Source: Pipra filicauda (taxonomy: Eukaryota > Chordata > Aves > Passeriformes > Pipridae). From it: 64,000 nt of DNA. Positions 11,572 through 24,869 of the stretch are shown piece after piece. The notes beneath the pieces are model-generated. The model worked only from the letters and a program-made list of their open reading frames with translations. It ran no database searches and was not told the DNA's origin. Where the stretch lies: positions 1,984,001 to 2,048,000 of the forward strand of contig NW_024104898.1 in NCBI RefSeq assembly GCF_003945595.2. Reading direction: 5' to 3'. Positions within the stretch are counted from its first letter, which is position 1. The number at the start of each line of letters is the position of its first letter. Both the position numbers and the translations under genes were made by a program.

Positions 11572-14500
11572 AAAATCTTGTGAGTGCAGTGTTTGCAAAA
11601 TGAGCTGGTGGTAAATAGCTGGAGGATAGGCAGTGTCTCTGTACGTGAGGCGCAGCACGGAGAGCTGCACCTGAGTGAGGCTGGGCCACTGCTCGCTCCA
11701 GCATCACACGTCACTCACTGATGCATCCTCCCCAGCCTGCTCTCTCTGCACCAGCTCCCCCGCCTCCGCCACAAAAAAGCAATGGGAAAAATGGGTTCCC
11801 CACACACCCGGTGCAGCCACAAAGCAGAGAGCCGGGAGAGGCACAACTGAACTTGATTCAGGGTCCAGCTGGTGCCTGCCCGGGTTCCAGGGGGTATTCA
11901 GCAGCACAAACCTCCTGATCCCATTTTCCTGCTGGGGACCCACACTCCCTTTAGCTCAGCGTTTCCCCATGCTCCTGCTCAGGCGCTTTCCTCCCCAAGC
12001 AATGGCAGCCCTGTTTGCCAACACTCCCTCCTCGCTAGTGCTGCTATCCAAGGCCCTTTGTTCCCCTCGCTGGGAAGTCTTCCTTTGCATTTCGCAGCCA
12101 GAGCCTGAGGCCCAGCACAACTCATCGCACCTGGGGTGCTCCAGACTGAAGACCACCAGCCCTCCTCCCCCCACTCTGAAAGGCAAAATTCACACAGCAC
12201 CTGGAAAAAAAATATGTCCTTCCCTAGGTGGGAAAAGGAAAAGAAGCCATCCTTCCACTGGAGAGAGGCGCGCTCAGGGGTGTCTGTTATAGCAAGCCGT
12301 GCCCCTATTACGAGGCGTGCTCCCCAGGCCCGCCGGGTTCGCTGGTCCCTCGGGCGGCAGCCGGCGGTCCCGCAGCCTGGCTCCATGGGAAGGCAGCCCG
12401 GCACCCGCCTGACACCCTGTGGCCACCGCCCGCCTTGCAGGGACACGGCGTGGAGCGCGATGGGGAGATGGGGACCGAGTCCGTGAGGAGATTGCATGGG
12501 AGGGGGCAGACATGGTCTGTTGGCAGAACAAAGCTGACAGAAGCGGGGAGAAACCACAGACCGGGCGCATACCTGGCTCCTGCCACTTGCCATCCAGGGA
12601 TAAAATGCTACATACTTTCATAAAGCAGCACGCACGTGTCCTGGCAGTTTCTATTAGTGCCCATGGATTCAGCCTAGCATGTCCAGGAGGAAAAGAATTT
12701 CAATTTACTGCTAACTGATGCCACAGGCTTATATGTGCACAAGACCTCTTGCTCTATGGCAGCATGTGACAGTGGGGGGCTGCTATTATAATGCCTCAAC
12801 AGATGAGAGGCCCCTAAGAACATCCAATACAGGATGGGATCCCACATCCCCTAAGAACCCCCATATGGGTTTTGAGCCCCTCAGAGAGTCCTCCCCAATG
12901 TACAGCAAGGCCTTTTCCCTGTGCCTCCTTGGTTTTGCTCACTTCCTGCAAGAAGGCTGAATTTCCACTTCCCACAGCACAAGGGTTGGGGTCTCTATAG
13001 GGGCTGGAGTAAAACTTGGTCATCAGCACCCCACCAACCCCAAGGGGTGCCCACTTGTTGCACTGACCTGTGAGGTGTGAGGGTCAGAATGGCCACATGT
13101 GGCAGATGTCCCACACAGTTTAGGATGGGGACATGCTCGTGTAGGAGTTGAAACACCCTGGCAGTTCAGGTGCTCACGGCTAACCCTGCAGCATATCTGA
13201 GGCACCACCAGCAACTGTGACACTGCAGGACCACAGACCAGGAAAGTTCCAGTAACAGCTGGGGATGGAGCTGGCACTCACCCTTACCAGGGAAGTGGGA
13301 GGAAAGGCTCCATGTGGGGTCCCAGGGAGTTACAGACTCCTGAGGTCTGCCCTCATCCCTGGAAAAGCTGCCAGGACTCCAGGAGTAGGGGGAGGTGAAG
13401 GCATTTTGCGCGAGAGCTAAACTACCTTGGAGTAGGCAGCTCTTGCTCCAGGTGATCACCTAGGTACCCAAGTGAAGCCCTGTAACCTTGACAGAAAAGC
13501 GTGTCTCCATTTAGGAGGGGATCCTTTGAATACTCTCACTGACTTGCCTCCGTTCTTCTCCAGTTTACAAACCGTTATGGATGTTCCACCCTTACACCCC
13601 ACCAAGCACTGCATATGGCCACCAGCTTGGTTCTCCTGCAGGTACATCAGACATGCCCAGGGAGCTGGTGACCCCTAACCCTACTGTACTGCTCATAGCA
13701 TTTATTCACGGCCTCCCCTGGGTATCCACAGTTCTGCCTGCCTCTGCAGGGAGAAAGTCTGTGTCTCATTCCCAGGCTTTCTTAGGGCAGAGCTCGCCCT
13801 TGCTGAGAGCCCATTGGCAGCAGGGCAGTGAGGCCATCAGCTGCTTTCTCTGCTCTGACTTTCCCTGGCTGCAGTTCGGTGAGGCTCTGACGTGATACTC
13901 TGCCCCCGCATGTCCCTCTGGCCAGAGCCCAGCGGGGAGAGCCGGAGACCTTGAGACGGCACATCACAGGGGGACCATTTTAATTAAAAGTGATGCTTTG
14001 GTCAGCAGGGCAGAAGCTTCTTTGGGGATATAGGGAGGAGGAGTGAGCTGGGTGAGTGATGCAGGAGGGAAGACATGCCTGGTCAGGGTTATAGCTCTGG
14101 ACTCAACAGCTTTGCTAGGAAAGTGGGAAGTGACAGAATGAGCTGGTGCTCACTTCTCAGCGGCCTTTACCATGGGGCTGGTGCTCCTAGCAATGACTAC
14201 AGTGTCTTGAAAACCCAGTGCAAACTAGGGGACCTCCTCCCCCAAACTCAAAGCATTTACTGCTCCCTGATACCAATCCCTCTCCCAGCAGAGAAGGAGG
14301 ATGTCTGTACACTCCTTATGGATGTTTAGGGGCACAGGGGCCTCATGTTGGCTCTCCGACTCTGCCGAAAAGGAAATATAAAAGCTCAGCAGGGCCTTGC
14401 ACCAGGTGGGTTAGTGCAGCACGGTAGGGAGCCACCACACCACAGTAAGCTTCTGGAGGTGGGAATGACAACGAGGTCTGATGTCCCTCCAGTTGAGCCA

Positions 14501-15710
14501 CTAACTGTGCTGTGTTCTCAGCTCTGGTGGCAGAGGGGATCCATCACTGCTGGTAATGTGCTAAGAAGACCAGAAAAGACTTATGAGGGAGAGTAGGGTT
14601 TGAGGAAGAATTAGGCAAGGGGATTCTTCCTCATATAGAAGTGAGGAATCCCCAGGGACTGGGAGGCTTGAAAGAAAGCCAAGCCCTGGTGTCCATCCTA
14701 AAAAGCCTCTCTCAGGCTGGCCTCCTGGCTAGAGTCTAATCCACTCTGGGCAGTTGTGAGCCTCCTGCCTTTATCGGAGGAGGCTCTGGAAAAAAGCTCC
14801 CAGACACCAAACAACATGATTCTAAATCACGAGGAATGTGTTTCCATTCAAATACCTACCAGGCCTGTTTTCTGCTCCTGGGACAGCTGTGGAAAACAAC
14901 GTCCAGGCCCTGCATGCTGTGCCTGCCCGAAGCCATACCCCTGGAGCAGTCATAGGCAGAGCAGCCCCCAGCCCAGCACAGAGCCAGGTGCCGTGACTGC
15001 AAGCAGCACTAAATTCCTGTCCCAGCAAGGATGTGTCCTTCCACCTCCCCACCTTGGCTGGCAGCAGCCTGGCCATGTCAGTCACAATTCATTTCAGGTA
15101 AAGCGGAGAGTATTTCTAGCCCGCACTGCTGGTCGCTGTGAAGAGCAGTATTTGCCAATCAGCAGCAGCAAGACTGAGGGAGCATGGCGGGAGGATGGGT
15201 GGCACAGGATGGAGGTGGGAAAGTTATGCTGCCAGACCCTGGCAATGCCTGGTGAGACAGCGAGGAAAGGGTCGAGAGCAACTACGTGATGCTTTGCAGG
15301 GAGAACTGATCTTATTAATAAAAGCTGCTTCTTCCCAAGGCCTTGATAATCTCTCCTGCTGCAGATTATTTACAGCTGTGGAATTTAATACTCGAATGAA
15401 CAAAGCTCTCTGAAGCAGCGAGGCAGCGAGTGGACTGTTAACCCTTCTGCATGGCACCAGGGGCTTTTGGCTTGGGTTTGATGTCTCAATGCAGCTGAGC
15501 CATAGGTTGCCACAGCCCCACCAGACGTCAGCACCTACGAGTCCAGCACCCAAGCCAGGCTGAGACCTTACAGAAAGTCAATACAAAGCCCATTCAAATG
15601 CCTAGATTCTCTTAACTAAAAAGGCAGGCCAGTGAGTAGTGCTCAGAGGCAAAGCCTGGGCAGGGCTAGGGGCTGTGTTGTCAGCGAGTGGTGCTACATT
15701 ACACCACCAG

Positions 15711-15716
15711 GTAAGC
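15711..15716 (+). other. Isolated perfect 5' splice site (CAG|gtaagc)
   Basis: CACCAG|gtaagc has the intron starting at 15711. It matches the U1 consensus well, but no matching promoter or partner exon was recognised. It is one of four CAGGTAAG octamers on the plus strand. Confidence 0.3.
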
Positions 15717-16379
15717 ACTTGACCTTATAGATATTGGGTCAACAAACTCAGCCCCCAGGCTGAGGATATTGTCAGCCCGAGCTATGTTATCCACCCCTCA
15801 CATTCAGTGTCAGGTGTGTGTGAATCTGAGTCAGCTAAGCCCTGGGAGCCTTGCTCCAGGTTTGCGACACCAGCGGGGACACAACTACAGCACAACACTT
15901 CTGCTGCCCTCCCTGGGACCAGAAAGCCCAAGGCTAAAGTACATGCTTTAATGTGCTCTGCAATGTAACCCTTCCTCACCTTGTCTTGGAATTTGGTGCA
16001 TCTCAGGAGATGGGTACAGGAACCATCAGACTTGACTTATTGCCTGAATGGTCCCTTAGATACAGGTGATTTAGAGGGGGAGAGAATGGGGTGGGCTTAA
16101 GGCACAGCCTAGTGAAAGCAGACGTCAGAGGGATGCACAGGAAGGACTGGTTAATCACACAGGTTTGTCCCACCAGTGCCTGAGCCTGGTTTGAGTGTGT
16201 TCATTGCTGAATGGGATGGGCAGAAGAAAGCACCTAGGGTAAGGGGTGGGCTGAAGGATGGAGAAAGAAAGGCAAACACCAGGCCTCACGCACATGCTAA
16301 AATCCACTGACCACCCTGTAACAAAGTGGCAGATTCTGGAGCCATAAATGCAGCCTGATTTCGATCTACAACTCTTTTA

Positions 16380-16422
16380 ACATTCCTGTACTTCAGACAT
16401 TCCCATACTTCAGACATTCCCC
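16380..16422 (+). repeat. 17-bp tandem repeat, about 2.5 copies
   Basis: ACATTCCTGTACTTCAG, then ACATTCCCATACTTCAG, then ACATTCCCC lie head to tail. Two mismatches separate the full copies, so the duplication is fairly recent. Confidence 0.85.
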
Positions 16423-17957
16423 AAGGACCACACAAATCCTTGTGTCCAGTTCTGCACAGTTTAAAGGGTCACAGTAGCATCCCTACCATAAACTACATAA
16501 CTATAATCCCCAGACACTATAAACAGTCCCTATCCACCCCATCTTGTCCCTGTAAGAAAAAGCAGAGCTATGGCAGAATTCAGGTGGGGTCTGTTGTCCT
16601 CAGTCAGTAAAAGTCTGGCTGCTGAAGTGCAGGAAATACAAACCTCTCACACCAGCTCACAAGTTCCTTGGGGTAGTAGTCCATTTACTTCTTAGCAGAA
16701 CCTGGCATTTGCACGCTGCCAGAGCAGCCTATACCTGCCCTAAAACCACAGCATGTGCCTCCGAGGTTATGCAGCCCCTTTGCTTTTGACTTGAACCCCT
16801 GTCCCTACAGTCCCGCTCCCTCCGGTGTGATGCCATCTGCCAAGGGTCTCTCAGGGCTGTTCAACCACCACATGCAGGAGAAGCTGGAGGTTGTAGAATG
16901 GAGTTCAGTCCAGCCTCAGGTAGCCCAAAATTTGCATGGGACAGCCCATGAACTCTGTATTTCCTCATTCTTAAGGTCTTAAGGTTTGCTCAAATTTCTG
17001 CAGAAACAGAAGATACTACCTACCACCTCCACTCTGCATTGGCAGAGTGTTTTGCCATTGAGTTTGCCCACAAGCAACACAGGCTGGCAAAGTGGAGACA
17101 CCAGCAGTGAAGGACCTTGGGGACTAGGGAAAGGACAGATCCTGCCCTGCAGAGCCCGACAGATGCTTGTAGACCCTCTTCCACAGGCAGGAGGCCAGCC
17201 CGATTTCCCTCTCCCTGCCAGGGAGGTCCCCGTGTCCTCAGCTCACCCCACTGCAGGTGAGGCCTCCTGGGGACCCATCTTTCCTCCACAAGGCAGAGCT
17301 GTGGCAAAGTGTTGGACTTGTGAAGCCAGTTAAACCAGCTATTTACTGCTGTTAACATTATGAAACACAGATTGGAGGCTTCTAGAGCTGTCTAGGGCCT
17401 CCTGAAGAAGGGCTAAGAGCCAAACATAAGGCTCAGAAAACAAGGGCAAAGATAACATCTACCATCCTACCACCTCCTCTCTTTACTTTATCTACCCCTC
17501 CAAGCAATGAGTTTTGTGCCTCCAGTGAACTGGAGCCTTTCCAGATGCAGAGAGGGGATCTTAGGCCTTGTTTTGAAGAGAAAAGTAAATGTAATTAGGA
17601 GCAAAGCTCAGGTGGCTGGGCAGCACACAACCATTTTCTTTGCTCCAGTCATGCGTGAATGCAAAAGCCCAAAAGCTCATCCTGCAGAAGTAATAGCCCC
17701 TCCTGCATTGGAGATGGGTACCACCTTCTCAAGCCTCCTGTGCATCCCAGACAGTTTGGACCAGATCATGGGGAAAAGTGTGAAAGTCAGGACAAAACAG
17801 CAGCTTGAAGCATGATGACAAGAAACACACTCTGGCCTGTTCAGCTTTTGCTATCCCTGGTGAAACAATAATGAGTGGTCTGCTGTTGTCAGTGCCTCTA
17901 GGGAGCTTCTACTGGGCCAGCAGCATGGGTTAGGCATCACTCACCCCACTGTACCTC

Positions 17958-17980
17958 CCCTATCCTGTCCCAGGATAGGG
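17958..17980 (+). repeat. Perfect 10-bp hairpin, 3-nt loop
   Basis: CCCTATCCTG (17958-17967) and CAGGATAGGG (17971-17980) are exact inverted repeats around TCC. No T tract or other terminator-like context follows, and none would be expected in this genome. Confidence 0.75.
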
Positions 17981-18355
17981 TGCCTGTTTGAGTGAGCAGG
18001 ACCAGGCCTGGCAGGACCAGAATGTCAGGGAACACCTGAGCTCTTCTCACCTTCCGAATGCAGGAGGTGGAACACTTTCGCCAGCAGTACATGCCACCCC
18101 AAATGCTTGACTGCTGCTCTCTCAATTCACAGAACATTCCTCATTTCAGAGCCAAGGGACCACCATGATTTTCAATTACTGCACCATATTGTCCCAGAAA
18201 TGTGAAGAAGATTTATTTTTTCCTTATCCAGGGTCAGCTTGCAGTCTTACAAGCTAGAGCAACAAATCCTTTAATCCTATAATATGGGAAACTACATTGG
18301 GATTCCATGGTCACAACTGGGGTCCATCAGGGGAAGAGATTTGGTTCAGAGACTG

Positions 18356-18367
18356 GGCCACGTGGCC
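18356..18367. promoter_or_regulatory. 12-bp palindrome with a CACGTG E-box
   Basis: GGCCACGTGGCC is a perfect palindrome centred on CACGTG, the site for USF/MYC/TFE-type bHLH factors. It stands alone, so functional use is only possible. Confidence 0.35.
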
Positions 18368-21300
18368 ACGGTTGTGAGCTACATGATGGCCCTATTTGGC
18401 CAGGGGTGGACGTCACAGGATGAAGTTACCATACCAGGGAGGTTCCAGCTCTCAAGGGCAGAAGGTCAGCCACCATTCATATTCATACTGGAGAGTTAGA
18501 GCAGAAGTAAGGAAGTCCAACAAAGCATTGCCCAAGATTAGAATTTTCTTGTGATAGCCCAACCCTAGCTCATTCGTTTTCCTGCCCTGCCCTGGTAGAT
18601 CCTGGCAGAAAGAGCAGCTTCAGGGCAGGTAGGCCCTGAATGCAGCTTCCCAATTCCCCACAATCCATGGGCAGTCTGGGCTACAGCTGCTGTAGGTCAC
18701 CACTGGAAGTACCCCCGGTACCCAGGACAGGATGTCAGCTGAGCCCTTCCCAGAGCTGCAGTCCTTCATCAGCTAGGACGCTGGCAGAGCTCACCCCTCC
18801 ACACCTCCAGGCAAACAGAGGGCTAGTCTCACTGTTAAGGAGCTGTGGGACCACCACATCCTGGCCTTGGCCCTGAGGAATACTCACCAGTGCCTGCCCC
18901 ACCACACCCACAGCCATAGCTATGAAGAGCAGCTCATTTGAGCTACAGAACGAGCAGGGTCTGGGGTAAGGCCTTATACCAAAAGACCTCGGATGTGCTT
19001 CACAGCCTCTGCCTTAGTCCATGTTGTACCTTCACGCTTGCATGTTTACTTTTAAAGAACCACATTAGGTTCATAGAGTTTACAGCCCTCAGAAATTTTC
19101 AAATCAAGCTCATATTTCAGAGGCCCAAGTGACAGCCTGTCTCTGGTGTCTACACCACAATAACTGGGCACATCACTTCCCAGTGTCTTGGTGAGGGCGT
19201 TTACTATTCATACTGAGCACACTCACTCTAGCCAGCATGGCGGTGAGAGTCCAGGTTCATTTTGAGCTCTGTTAAGCAGTGAAGCCCTGGAGCAATGAAT
19301 TCTGTGGAGCAACTTGTGCTTTGGGTAAAAGGAGAAATGAAAAAAAGCTAATTTTATTTCCTCCAACAGCCCTTCTGATTGAACGTTGCTTCTGCACTCT
19401 CAGAGAGGGTGAATGGATGTGCCTGATGTCCTTTCTTCACATCCTTCTTTTCATCCTTCTGTCATGAGCCCTCATTACTCTTCCTTCTCTCCAGGCTAGA
19501 CACTCCTGAGCTTTCCAATTCTATTTTTTTGTTAGAGGGTCTATCTGCAACAAGCCTAGGAAAATTTCCATCCTCTACCCCTGACAGCTTCTGAGATAAG
19601 CTGACCAGCCCAGCATGCTCACTTGAGGCTTCACCACTGCAACAGCATTAAGACTCGATTCAGTGTCATTCACCTCCCCATTTCTTATGTCGGAGAATGG
19701 GAGAAACTACTCAGAAAACAAGTTGGCAAGGCTGCAGTCAGTGCTGACTTACACAGGGGAGAGCCCTTTGAGCAGCGACTGCACAAGTTTCAACCTTGGG
19801 GCTCTGCCCTAGCAGTGGTGCCAGACCCAGCCCCGTTCCCTCACTAGCAGCTCTTTGCCCCCTCTAGCCCCTCTGGGTTTCCCGGTACAAGTGTCTAGCC
19901 CATACAGTCTCCCTGATGGACACTCTTCCCCTGCCCTTGTCTATCTTGAACAGTAGCTGCAAGATATAAACAAGCAAGACCCCAGGTCCAGCTGTTTCCC
20001 TGTCCTCTTTGCTCTCCCTGGTTCATGCTGATCCTAAACAGCACAGCCAAGTCCAGATGAGAAGCAGACAGCTAAAAAAATGACAATCCTCAGTTGTCTA
20101 TCAGAAGGGCTTGGCAGGGTCCTGCTGCTGCCTCTGTTAGCAGCTGGAAAATGCTGCTCAGCCTGCATACCTGAGGCTTGGCATGCCTTTCCCTCAGGGA
20201 AGGGGATTTGGCATCTGCTCTAGGTAAAAGGCCCTGGCAAGGGGTGACAATGCATTTTGAGGGGTTGCTTTGCATCAGAAGAGTGGCCCAGCTCGGGGCT
20301 CCCAGGAGAGCCAGGCTGTGCCTCCCTGCTGCCCATCTCTGCCCCCTATTTTGCAGCAATCCATGAGCCAGCTGGGCAGGGCATCATGTCCCTCCTCTGC
20401 CCAACACAGGCAGCTACCAGCCCCATAGGAGTTACAGTGCTGCTTGCAGACCCATCTTCCCAGTAATTTTCCTAGCCCAGCTCACCCTCACTAAAACAGT
20501 GACCCAGATGTGACCCTGACACCGCCGGTAGCTCAACAACCCTCCAGAGACAAGGTTCAACCTCAGTCAGAGCCCCTGGCTTTCCCAAGGGATGAGGTCA
20601 GGCTCAGACACCCCAAAGTCTCCATCTTCCTCCTCGCCAGCCATGGCTCCACTGCCCTGCTGTGGGTCGGAGGCTGGGGAACATGCTGACGAAGGGAGAT
20701 TTTGTCTCGGCGCGTCAGTCAGGCTTAGGGGCCCACCGAGCGGCGGGGGCCATGAGGGCAGGCTGCTGGGTACACCATCACACCCACATTGCCATCTAGC
20801 CTCCTGTTCTGGGATGTGCAGCTCGCTGCCCTCACCGTTGCCAACCCACTGTTGCTCGCTTTAAACCAAAGCCCTGTTTCTGGCTGCATCACCCCCACTT
20901 CGGCTGGGGTTTCAGCTATCTCCCCTTTTTCCCAGCCCCCAAAGTCACTGCTTGCCTCCCCCAGCTGTGGGGTCGATCCACACAGCTGGCACAGGGCCAC
21001 GAGACAGGGCTGCCTGTCTCCCAGTCATGGTCTCCAAGCAGATGGAAGACATCAGCTCCCTGCTGCATCCTTCCACGATAATCTGTCTCACCCACTTCCT
21101 TTCAGGGACACCCCTTCTCACAGCCAGTTAATCCCCAGTGCTTGCCTGTCTCTTTCCAGACCCCAGTCCTCACCAGAGAGCCTCATCACAACTCTTTTCT
21201 GAGCAAGCATGTCCCCAAAGGCTATCTCTCCCTACCCATGCAGGATGCTCTAAGAAAAGACCCCTCTTCCCCAACCCCCATGGAAGAATGTCTGGACACA

Positions 21301-22267
21301 AAGTCCCCACCATCACCAGATGAACAGGCACCCTCTGGGGAGCTTCAGCTGATGCAAACCCCATATCCAAATGCACAAGAGTAGACACTAACCCAGGGAC
21401 CCAGTCAAAGCTGACCAGGGAGGCACATTTGCAGTGGGGCAAGAAGAGCCTAGGAGGACTCTGCCTTTGGTTTCCCCATCCCTCTGCAGTGGGTGGCAGC
21501 TCCCCCAGAGGCTGCTCAGATGAGGGAATTCCCCCTAACCGTGTCTCACACAGAGAAATGTTTCCATTTAACATATAAAATCATGTTAATGGCAGAATAA
21601 TAAACATAAACAGGGAACAGGGGAGAGAATGACATTCTGGCAGCAGCTGAGACAGGTATTGTTTTGGTTTATTTTCCCTCTTCTGAGGGAACCATCCCAC
21701 CTGGCTGCAGCCATCCTTTAATAAAAGGACCTGCAGGAAGAACTGCTATGCAGAGGAAATCACATCTGCTTTCCTGGTAGGATGGATGCACAAGGAAAAA
21801 CCTCCTATTTGGGCTTCAGGCAGATCCCAAAGAAGGATGCCACAAGCCAAAGCCCAGGAAACCCAGCAGCTGCATCACTGCCTTGCTGCTCAGAAGGCAG
21901 CAAGGGTACATCTGGAGAAGAGCAGAGGGCAGCCTGGAAGTTGAAAGCAAATGGTTATCATCCCCTAGGCCAAAAGAAAAGAGAGGATCTGGAACTGAGG
22001 AGTCTTGAGCAGGACCTGCTCAAAGAAAAAGAGAGAGAGCCTGGAGAACCCACATCAGCCTGGGCTGCTGGCAAGGCCCAATCCACCTGCACAGGCTCTG
22101 CAGTCAGAGCAGCACTGGAGCAGTACTGGAACAGTCAGGGGCTTGACTGTCTCACAGCCCTGGTGGAGCCAAAGTCAGTGGGATGGGTGGGAGCAGGCTA
22201 AGGGCTCATCCACAAGACTGACCCTTTCCCCTAAGAGAGATACTGCCACAGGCAGCGCCTGGAATTT

Positions 22268-22303
22268 GCCAAGCACAGAGCTGTGGCTCTGTGCCAAGCA
22301 CAG
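22268..22303 (+). repeat. Direct repeat GCCAAGCACAG enclosing a 9-bp hairpin
   Basis: GCCAAGCACAG is at 22268-22278 and again at 22293-22303. GCACAGAGC (22273-22281) and GCTCTGTGC (22286-22294) form a perfect stem with a TGTG loop. The overlap of direct and inverted repeats suggests a local template-switch event. Confidence 0.65.
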
Positions 22304-23013
22304 GCCAGGGATTTCTGCTGAGGTTATGTTCCTCATGAGGCAAGACAGGTAAAAACTGCAGGAGACGCGCTACAGGATATGCTTAGCTTAGCTGTCTGCA
22401 TGTCTGCTTATTAAGCTCTGAGATTAAGGATTTAGTTCCACATATCAGTTTACTTAGAACTAAAGCATCACTTCACATTTCAATCTCAAGTATGCTGCAT
22501 TGTCTTGCCCACTTCCTCTCATGCCCTCTCCCCATGACCTCTTCCTCAGAAAAATGTTGGAAAGTTATTAGCAAATATTCTGTGAATTGTTTAATATCCA
22601 AACAGCAGGATCTGTGCATCCCATGAGAGATTCATAGCCCTTATGATCAGGACAAGAAAAACAAGGATTGTTTGCAGGCCCCCAGGTCCTACTGGTAGAT
22701 GCTTTGAAAGTGGAGTTGTTGCCAAGCAAAAATCTCACAGTAAAACATCCCTTTACATGTGTTATAAACCAGGCTAGCTGGGACCGAGGTATTCCAGCTT
22801 AGGATAGACCCCACTTCCACTCTGCTAACAGACTTTGCACAGAAACAAATACCCCATACAAGTGCCATTTGAAACTCTACTTTCCAGTGCTGTGCTAGTG
22901 GAAGCCATCTTCTTCTTCTGTTCTCAAAAGGATTTACATTGAGGAAGGCTGAGTTCCTTCTATCTGTCATAGGCAGGAAGGCCATGACAGACCTTTCAAT
23001 TTGCTTATGATTT

Positions 23014-23055
23014 GTTTATTAATAAACTATAGAAGTATTTGTTTATGTGTTTATC
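23014..23055. promoter_or_regulatory. Cluster of forkhead-type GTTTAT motifs including a 14-bp palindrome
   Basis: GTTTATTAATAAAC (23014-23027) is a perfect palindrome made of two inverted GTTTAT cores. TTTGTTTATGTGTTTATC follows (about 23038-23055) with two more. Four forkhead cores in 42 bp could be a FOX-bound enhancer. An AT-rich chance cluster is the alternative. Confidence 0.35.
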
Positions 23056-24869
23056 AAGGCTGGAGGAGTTTCAAAGGTTGTAGAAGGTTTTCTAAAGCAA
23101 GACTGCAGAGCTGTTGAGTGGCATAAACACTTCCCCTAAAAATGCATAAAATCATGTACTCTTTTTCTACTCAAAATACTTTAGTCTACTACTGGGATGA
23201 GCTTTGAAAAAGCTAAAAACCACACCTGAAGTGGGCTGTGAAGATTTATCCACTGACGGCAGGGCACAATGCTGCCTTTCCCACCTCTTAGCCAAACTCA
23301 GAAAGATTCAGCACCCTGTAGCCCTTGCTGGTGCCAGCGTTTATCCCAAAAAAATAAAAAAGAGCACCAGGAGCATCCCATGCTGACCCAGGAACAAATT
23401 TAACTAGGGAAAAAGGCAATGGATAATGTCTGAGACATCAGGCTGTGCCATGCCCCTGTGACACAGAAGCAAACCCCACCCAAGGGAGGGAGGCCAGTCA
23501 TGCTTATCGTGGTGACTGGCACGCAGAGTTTGTTCGCTGTCCCACTTAGAAAAGTAGCATAAACACCTCCTCTGAGCATGGACAGCTCTGGAAGTTGACT
23601 GCACTCAGATAGGCTGGAAACACTGACTTCAGGTGAGCATCTGCTCTGCTGCTATGCCAGTGGGCAGACACCTATGGAGGAGGCAGGCTGAGGGCTTAAA
23701 GGCAATGCCCACAGGGCTCAGAGGACTCAGAGCAGCAGACCCAATGTTCCCTGGCCCATGGACAACAGCGAACAAGGAACGTGCTGCCGGCAGCAGATAA
23801 TTCTGTTTTCCCACAGAACTGAGTTCACAGAGAAGTTTTACTGAGTGGGACAGTGCTATAACTTAAAGGTTAACGCTGAAATTATAGTATCATCTTTTGT
23901 GCATTACCTGGAATAATGGAGTTCAAAGGGATCCGGGACTTGCCTTTTCCATGAGTGATGTGGATTTCACAGTGGGAAGCATGGGGCAGATACATCTGCA
24001 AGGAGTAACTGGCGTGGAGTGTAGAATAGCTCAGCACTGCACTCTTCAGATCTTCACACTGGGGGCAACGTAGTGCCAAGGTAAGGAGCTTTCCCAGCAG
24101 AAGAGAAGGGCAAGGCAGAGCCAGCCACCACAGCCACCAGACCTGTGAGGAGTCAGCTCGATGGCCTGAAGCTGGCCAGACTCCTGCTGACTGCACCCCC
24201 TGCACCCTCTTCCCCAGCACTGCTCTATCAAGGACTGCTCTGCCCCAATGTCCCTTTACCGGCCATGAGCACGAAGTTTCTCTGCTCAGCTCCACAGAAA
24301 CATAGCTGTTTGGCTCCTGGATCACAGCTGGCCCTGAAAACAACACTAGCATTTGCCTGCTGTTGTACCTGAGCTTAAGAAGCTGGACAACAGCCAGTCT
24401 CACCAAATAACATCACAGACAATGTCTGACAACTGTCCCAAAAAGGAATACAAAAGGAAGGTTCTTTCTGTGGACCTTTCAATCTGAACTCAGCCCTTGC
24501 ATTAATCGGAGAACACAATTTTCAGAGGTTGGTCAGGTGGAGAGCACAGGCTGCATCTCAAACCCACCCCATTCAGCTCCCCTTCCTACCTCTGCATGCC
24601 CTGTTCAGCCACACGCTGCTGAAGTTGTAGGCCACCATGTTCTCCTGATTCTGATTCCTCCTAAATACTTTTCTTAGGAAAAAACAGAGAAACTAATCTT
24701 ATTGAATGTCCCCAAGGCACCAATAGTTCATTTTGTATCTCTCCTACTCTGTTACTTGTGAATCCATTTTGTAGACCCCAGTGTCACTGGACCAGGGACT
24801 GAACTTTGTGTCTTGCTCGTGGGGAACTGGGAAAGGCAGAAATAGGGAAAAGAGAGCATAAGCAGTACA

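Larger units (their letters stand above)
10490..16370. other. Intergenic sequence; no gene recognised
   Basis: The content is simple repeats at 11523-11571, a TATAAAAG at 14377-14384 without a convincing exon, and a perfect plus-strand splice donor CACCAG|gtaagc at 15710/15711. At 15300-15415 there is a motif-rich, possibly conserved block. ORFs in the 11.6-12.7 kb stretch are long only because the base composition is GC-rich. Confidence 0.55.
16430..24865. other. Intergenic sequence between the orphan CpG island region and MRPL14; no gene recognised
   Basis: ORFs up to 174 codons lack recognisable domains. The sequence features are a perfect hairpin at 17958-17980, a GGCCACGTGGCC palindrome at 18356-18367, a small repeat/hairpin unit at 22268-22303 and a forkhead-motif cluster at 23014-23055. 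No repeat family was recognised here. Confidence 0.55.

Noticed and set aside
11675..12623. Several overlapping 100-205 codon ORFs on both strands
   Set aside because: They overlap in five frames, contain no domain and follow local GC content.
14377..14450. TATAAAAG with a nearby CACA|gtaagc donor as a promoter and first exon
   Set aside because: The implied exon would be only about 35 nt, and the donor lacks the final G of the exon consensus.
17958..17980. Hairpin as a bacterial-type terminator
   Set aside because: The genome is vertebrate and there is no U tract, so intrinsic termination does not apply.
21782..22201. 139-codon plus-strand ORF with charged, protein-like composition, preceded by a pyrimidine-rich CTTTCCTGGTAG
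   Set aside because: No recognisable family, no partner exon or matching donor. It contains the hairpin-poor ordinary intergenic sequence and cannot be supported alone.
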